A stretch of DNA of 53,942 nucleotides from an uncultured Bacteroidota bacterium. GTDB lineage: Bacteria > Bacteroidota > Bacteroidia > Bacteroidales > FEN-979. The stretch is taken from positions 1 to 53,942 of the forward strand of contig CALMDO010000250.1 in the NCBI GenBank assembly GCA_937862805.1. The letters are read 5' to 3'. A program made the position numbers and the translations under genes. This document shows, piece by piece, positions 52,291 to 53,942 of this stretch (position 1 is its first letter; every line of letters starts with the position of its first letter). Under the pieces are notes generated by a model, which saw nothing but the letters and a program-made list of their open reading frames with translations, was not told the DNA's origin and searched no databases.

Positions 52291-53942
52291 TTAGCGGATC
52301 TTTATAAGTCTCCTGGTGAAAACGGAATCCCCGGAGGTGATCACCAGGGTGTAGATACCATCGGAAAGATGGCGGATATCAACCTGTTCAAAGAAAGTGC
52401 CCTGATCAACCGGAAGGTTTTCGTGGTGAATGGCCAGACTGCCGGAAGAAGTGAAAACTTTGAGCGACAGCTTCGCTTCTGTGATATCTTTCATGGCTAT
52501 TCGGAACAGTCCATTTCCCGGGACAGGAAAGACCCGGAAAGTTTCCTGCTCCTGATCCTCCATGCCGACTACATCTACCCAAACCTGATTAGAAGCTTCC
52601 GAAGAACACCCGTCCAGAGTCACAACACACCAGTAGTAACCTGTGTTGTTCGTGACGGTATAGGTCTGTCCGGTCGCACCCGGCAGCAGTCCCGTTCCCT
52701 CATAATACCATTGGTTTCCCGACGGGGCGCTGCTGTTAAGGGTCATTCCGTCCAAAGTGACAACAGGTACTTCCGGTATCGGATGGACCGTTATCGTAGC
52801 CGATCCCGCCCCGCTGTTCAGACAAAGATGGCCGTCGGTGACCGAAATCACCGCATAGGTGGTGGTTTCAGCAGGAGCCACATCGAAAGTAAAGGGTGTG
52901 GCTGTGATTCCCGGTACTGAATATTGATGGATGCCATCGGAATAAATGATCTCCCAGGGAGGTGTTCCTGTCAGCCCGACGGAAAGCGGGGCGCTGTTCC
53001 CTGCGCAGATGGTCTGAGAACCGGTGATGGTTGCCGTGGGGGAGGGATTCACTGTCAGGGTCACCGTTCCGCTCGCTGAACCTGAACATCCGTTGCCGTC
53101 TGAAACTGCAGTGATCCAGTAGGAAGTGGTTTGGACCGGGGTTACCCAGAATAGGTACTGTGGAGAAGCAATGTTCTCAATCGGGAAGAGATCGGTTCCG
53201 TCCGTATAAACGATACTCCAGGGGGGTGAACCGGTCAATTCAACCATCAGGGGAGAAGAGGTTCCGGCACAGAGGGAGGCGGTTCCTGACAAACCGGCTG
53301 CAGGCAGCGGGTTAACAGCGACCGGATAAGGCGGCGAAGCCATCCCTGAACCGCAGAGATTGGTTCCATAAACTGAAAAGTCACCCGATTGAGCGCCGGC
53401 AGGGAAATCGACGGTGATTTGGTTTGTGTTTTCACCCTGAACGATGATGGCCCCCGGAGGGATGGTCCACACATACCCCGTGGCATTGGTTATCGGATCG
53501 ACGGTGTAGGTCAGTCCGGTCAATCCTGAACAAACCTGATTCGGGCCGCTGATGGTACCCGCGGCGGCAGGTCCGGCGTTGACGATCGATCCATGGTGGT
53601 AAAAAAGCGAAGAGGGAAGATCATTCATCGCCTGGCCGTTTTCATCGGCGTACTCACAAGCGCCCCCTCCGCCTACCGTGTTGTTGAAACGGATGGAATC
53701 GTTCCCTGCCAGGTAAGTGAAGTTCAGCGTGAAAAGCGCACTTCCGTCGGCCAGGTTTTTGGGAATAACATTCGACCAAACGACCAGTACTTTATACAAA
53801 TTGGAAGTGCCCCCGACTTTGACGACATTCAAAAAAAGTCCCGAGAGCTCGGAATTCACCGTATGAGAGCAATAAACCATCAGGGTGGAATCGTATTCAA
53901 GACGGAGAGAGATGGCCGTGACATTGACGAAATTGGTCACCG
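52291..53942 (-). CDS. Secreted repeat protein with cohesin-like start and type IX tail (5' partial)
   Basis: The gene runs off the right edge of the window, so the signal peptide and start are missing. The visible 550 residues begin in a cohesin-like segment (VTAISLRLEYDSTLMVY, then SALFTLNFTYLAGNDSI), typical of Bacteroidota surface proteins. They continue with one repeat like the divergent repeats of the neighbouring adhesin (GPNQVCSGLTGLTYTVDPITNATGYVWTIPPGA), then two Ig-like units of about 90 residues with the pattern LCAGTSSPLMVELTGSPPW / ICAGNSAPLSVGLTGTPPW, and a type-A sorting domain (FRVFPVPGNGLFRIAM through FTRRLIKIR). It is exported by type IX secretion and attached to the surface or released. 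Confidence 0.85.
   Translation of the reverse strand, partial: VTNFVNVTAISLRLEYDSTLMVYCSHTVNSELSGLFLNVVKVGGTSNLYKVLVVWSNVIPKNLADGSALFTLNFTYLAGNDSIRFNNTVGGGGACEYADENGQAMNDLPSSLFYHHGSIVNAGPAAAGTISGPNQVCSGLTGLTYTVDPITNATGYVWTIPPGAIIVQGENTNQITVDFPAGAQSGDFSVYGTNLCGSGMASPPYPVAVNPLPAAGLSGTASLCAGTSSPLMVELTGSPPWSIVYTDGTDLFPIENIASPQYLFWVTPVQTTSYWITAVSDGNGCSGSASGTVTLTVNPSPTATITGSQTICAGNSAPLSVGLTGTPPWEIIYSDGIHQYSVPGITATPFTFDVAPAETTTYAVISVTDGHLCLNSGAGSATITVHPIPEVPVVTLDGMTLNSSAPSGNQWYYEGTGLLPGATGQTYTVTNNTGYYWCVVTLDGCSSEASNQVWVDVVGMEDQEQETFRVFPVPGNGLFRIAMKDITEAKLSLKVFTSSGSLAIHHENLPVDQGTFFEQVDIRHLSDGIYTLVITSGDSVFTRRLIKIR

Overview
The window is a continuous, gene-dense stretch (about 48% GC by eye) from a member of the Bacteroidota, most likely an anaerobic or micro-aerobic Bacteroidales-like lineage. 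The signs are proteins ending in type IX secretion (Por) sorting domains, starts that mostly lack Shine-Dalgarno sequences, repeated TAnnTTTG promoter -7 boxes, a Bacteroidota-type LptD, a long urocanate hydratase, CHAT and caspase proteins, and many small operons with 1-10 base overlaps. I see no tRNA, rRNA, CRISPR array, insertion sequence or prophage. No stretch over about 300 bases lacks a gene; the largest gap (13104-13402) holds a 38-residue lipoprotein gene with its own terminator.

Layout. 1-7.0 kb: the 3' part of a fused iron-sulfur/molybdopterin oxidoreductase, a ferritin-like protein, a response-regulator/PPDK-N fusion, and a convergent phosphoglycerate mutase/phosphatase pair. 7.0-15.3 kb: a giant DUF2723 membrane protein with a polysaccharide deacetylase, RadC, BirA, a beta-barrel protein, the small lipoprotein, uracil-DNA glycosylase and a di-heme peroxidase lipoprotein. 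15.3-22.4 kb: lptF/G-ispE, tgt, a family 2 glycosyltransferase, an ECF sigma factor and urocanate hydratase. 22.4-26.4 kb: a YD-repeat-like protein, then a compact sigma factor / membrane anti-sigma-like protein / CHAT peptidase operon, and RidA. 26.4-33.0 kb is an envelope block: LptD, a SPOR-tailed amidase, an MCE/MlaD protein and an OstA/LptA-like protein. 33.2-36.5 kb: an overlapping gatE-gatD pair, the classically archaeal Glu-tRNA(Gln) amidotransferase. 36.8-40.3 kb: a CsgG-TPR-SH3 protein overlapping a caspase-fold peptidase, facing an LPP20/DUF4384 protein. 40.4-53.9 kb: a two-domain M16 peptidase, a ClC channel with CBS domains, a predicted metallopeptidase/beta-propeller/beta-barrel fusion, and two secreted repeat proteins with type IX sorting tails.

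How the genes fit together. Much of the window serves the cell envelope: LPS transport and assembly (LptD, LptA-like, LptF/G), lipid trafficking (MlaD), wall cleavage (amidase), surface adhesins, and envelope proteases. Three observations stand out: GatDE in a bacterium; two independent caspase-clan peptidase modules 13 kb apart, one behind its own sigma/anti-sigma pair and one coupled to a CsgG-like partner; and the receiver/pseudo-receiver/ATP-grasp fusion. All functional calls come from reading translated motifs; no database search was run.
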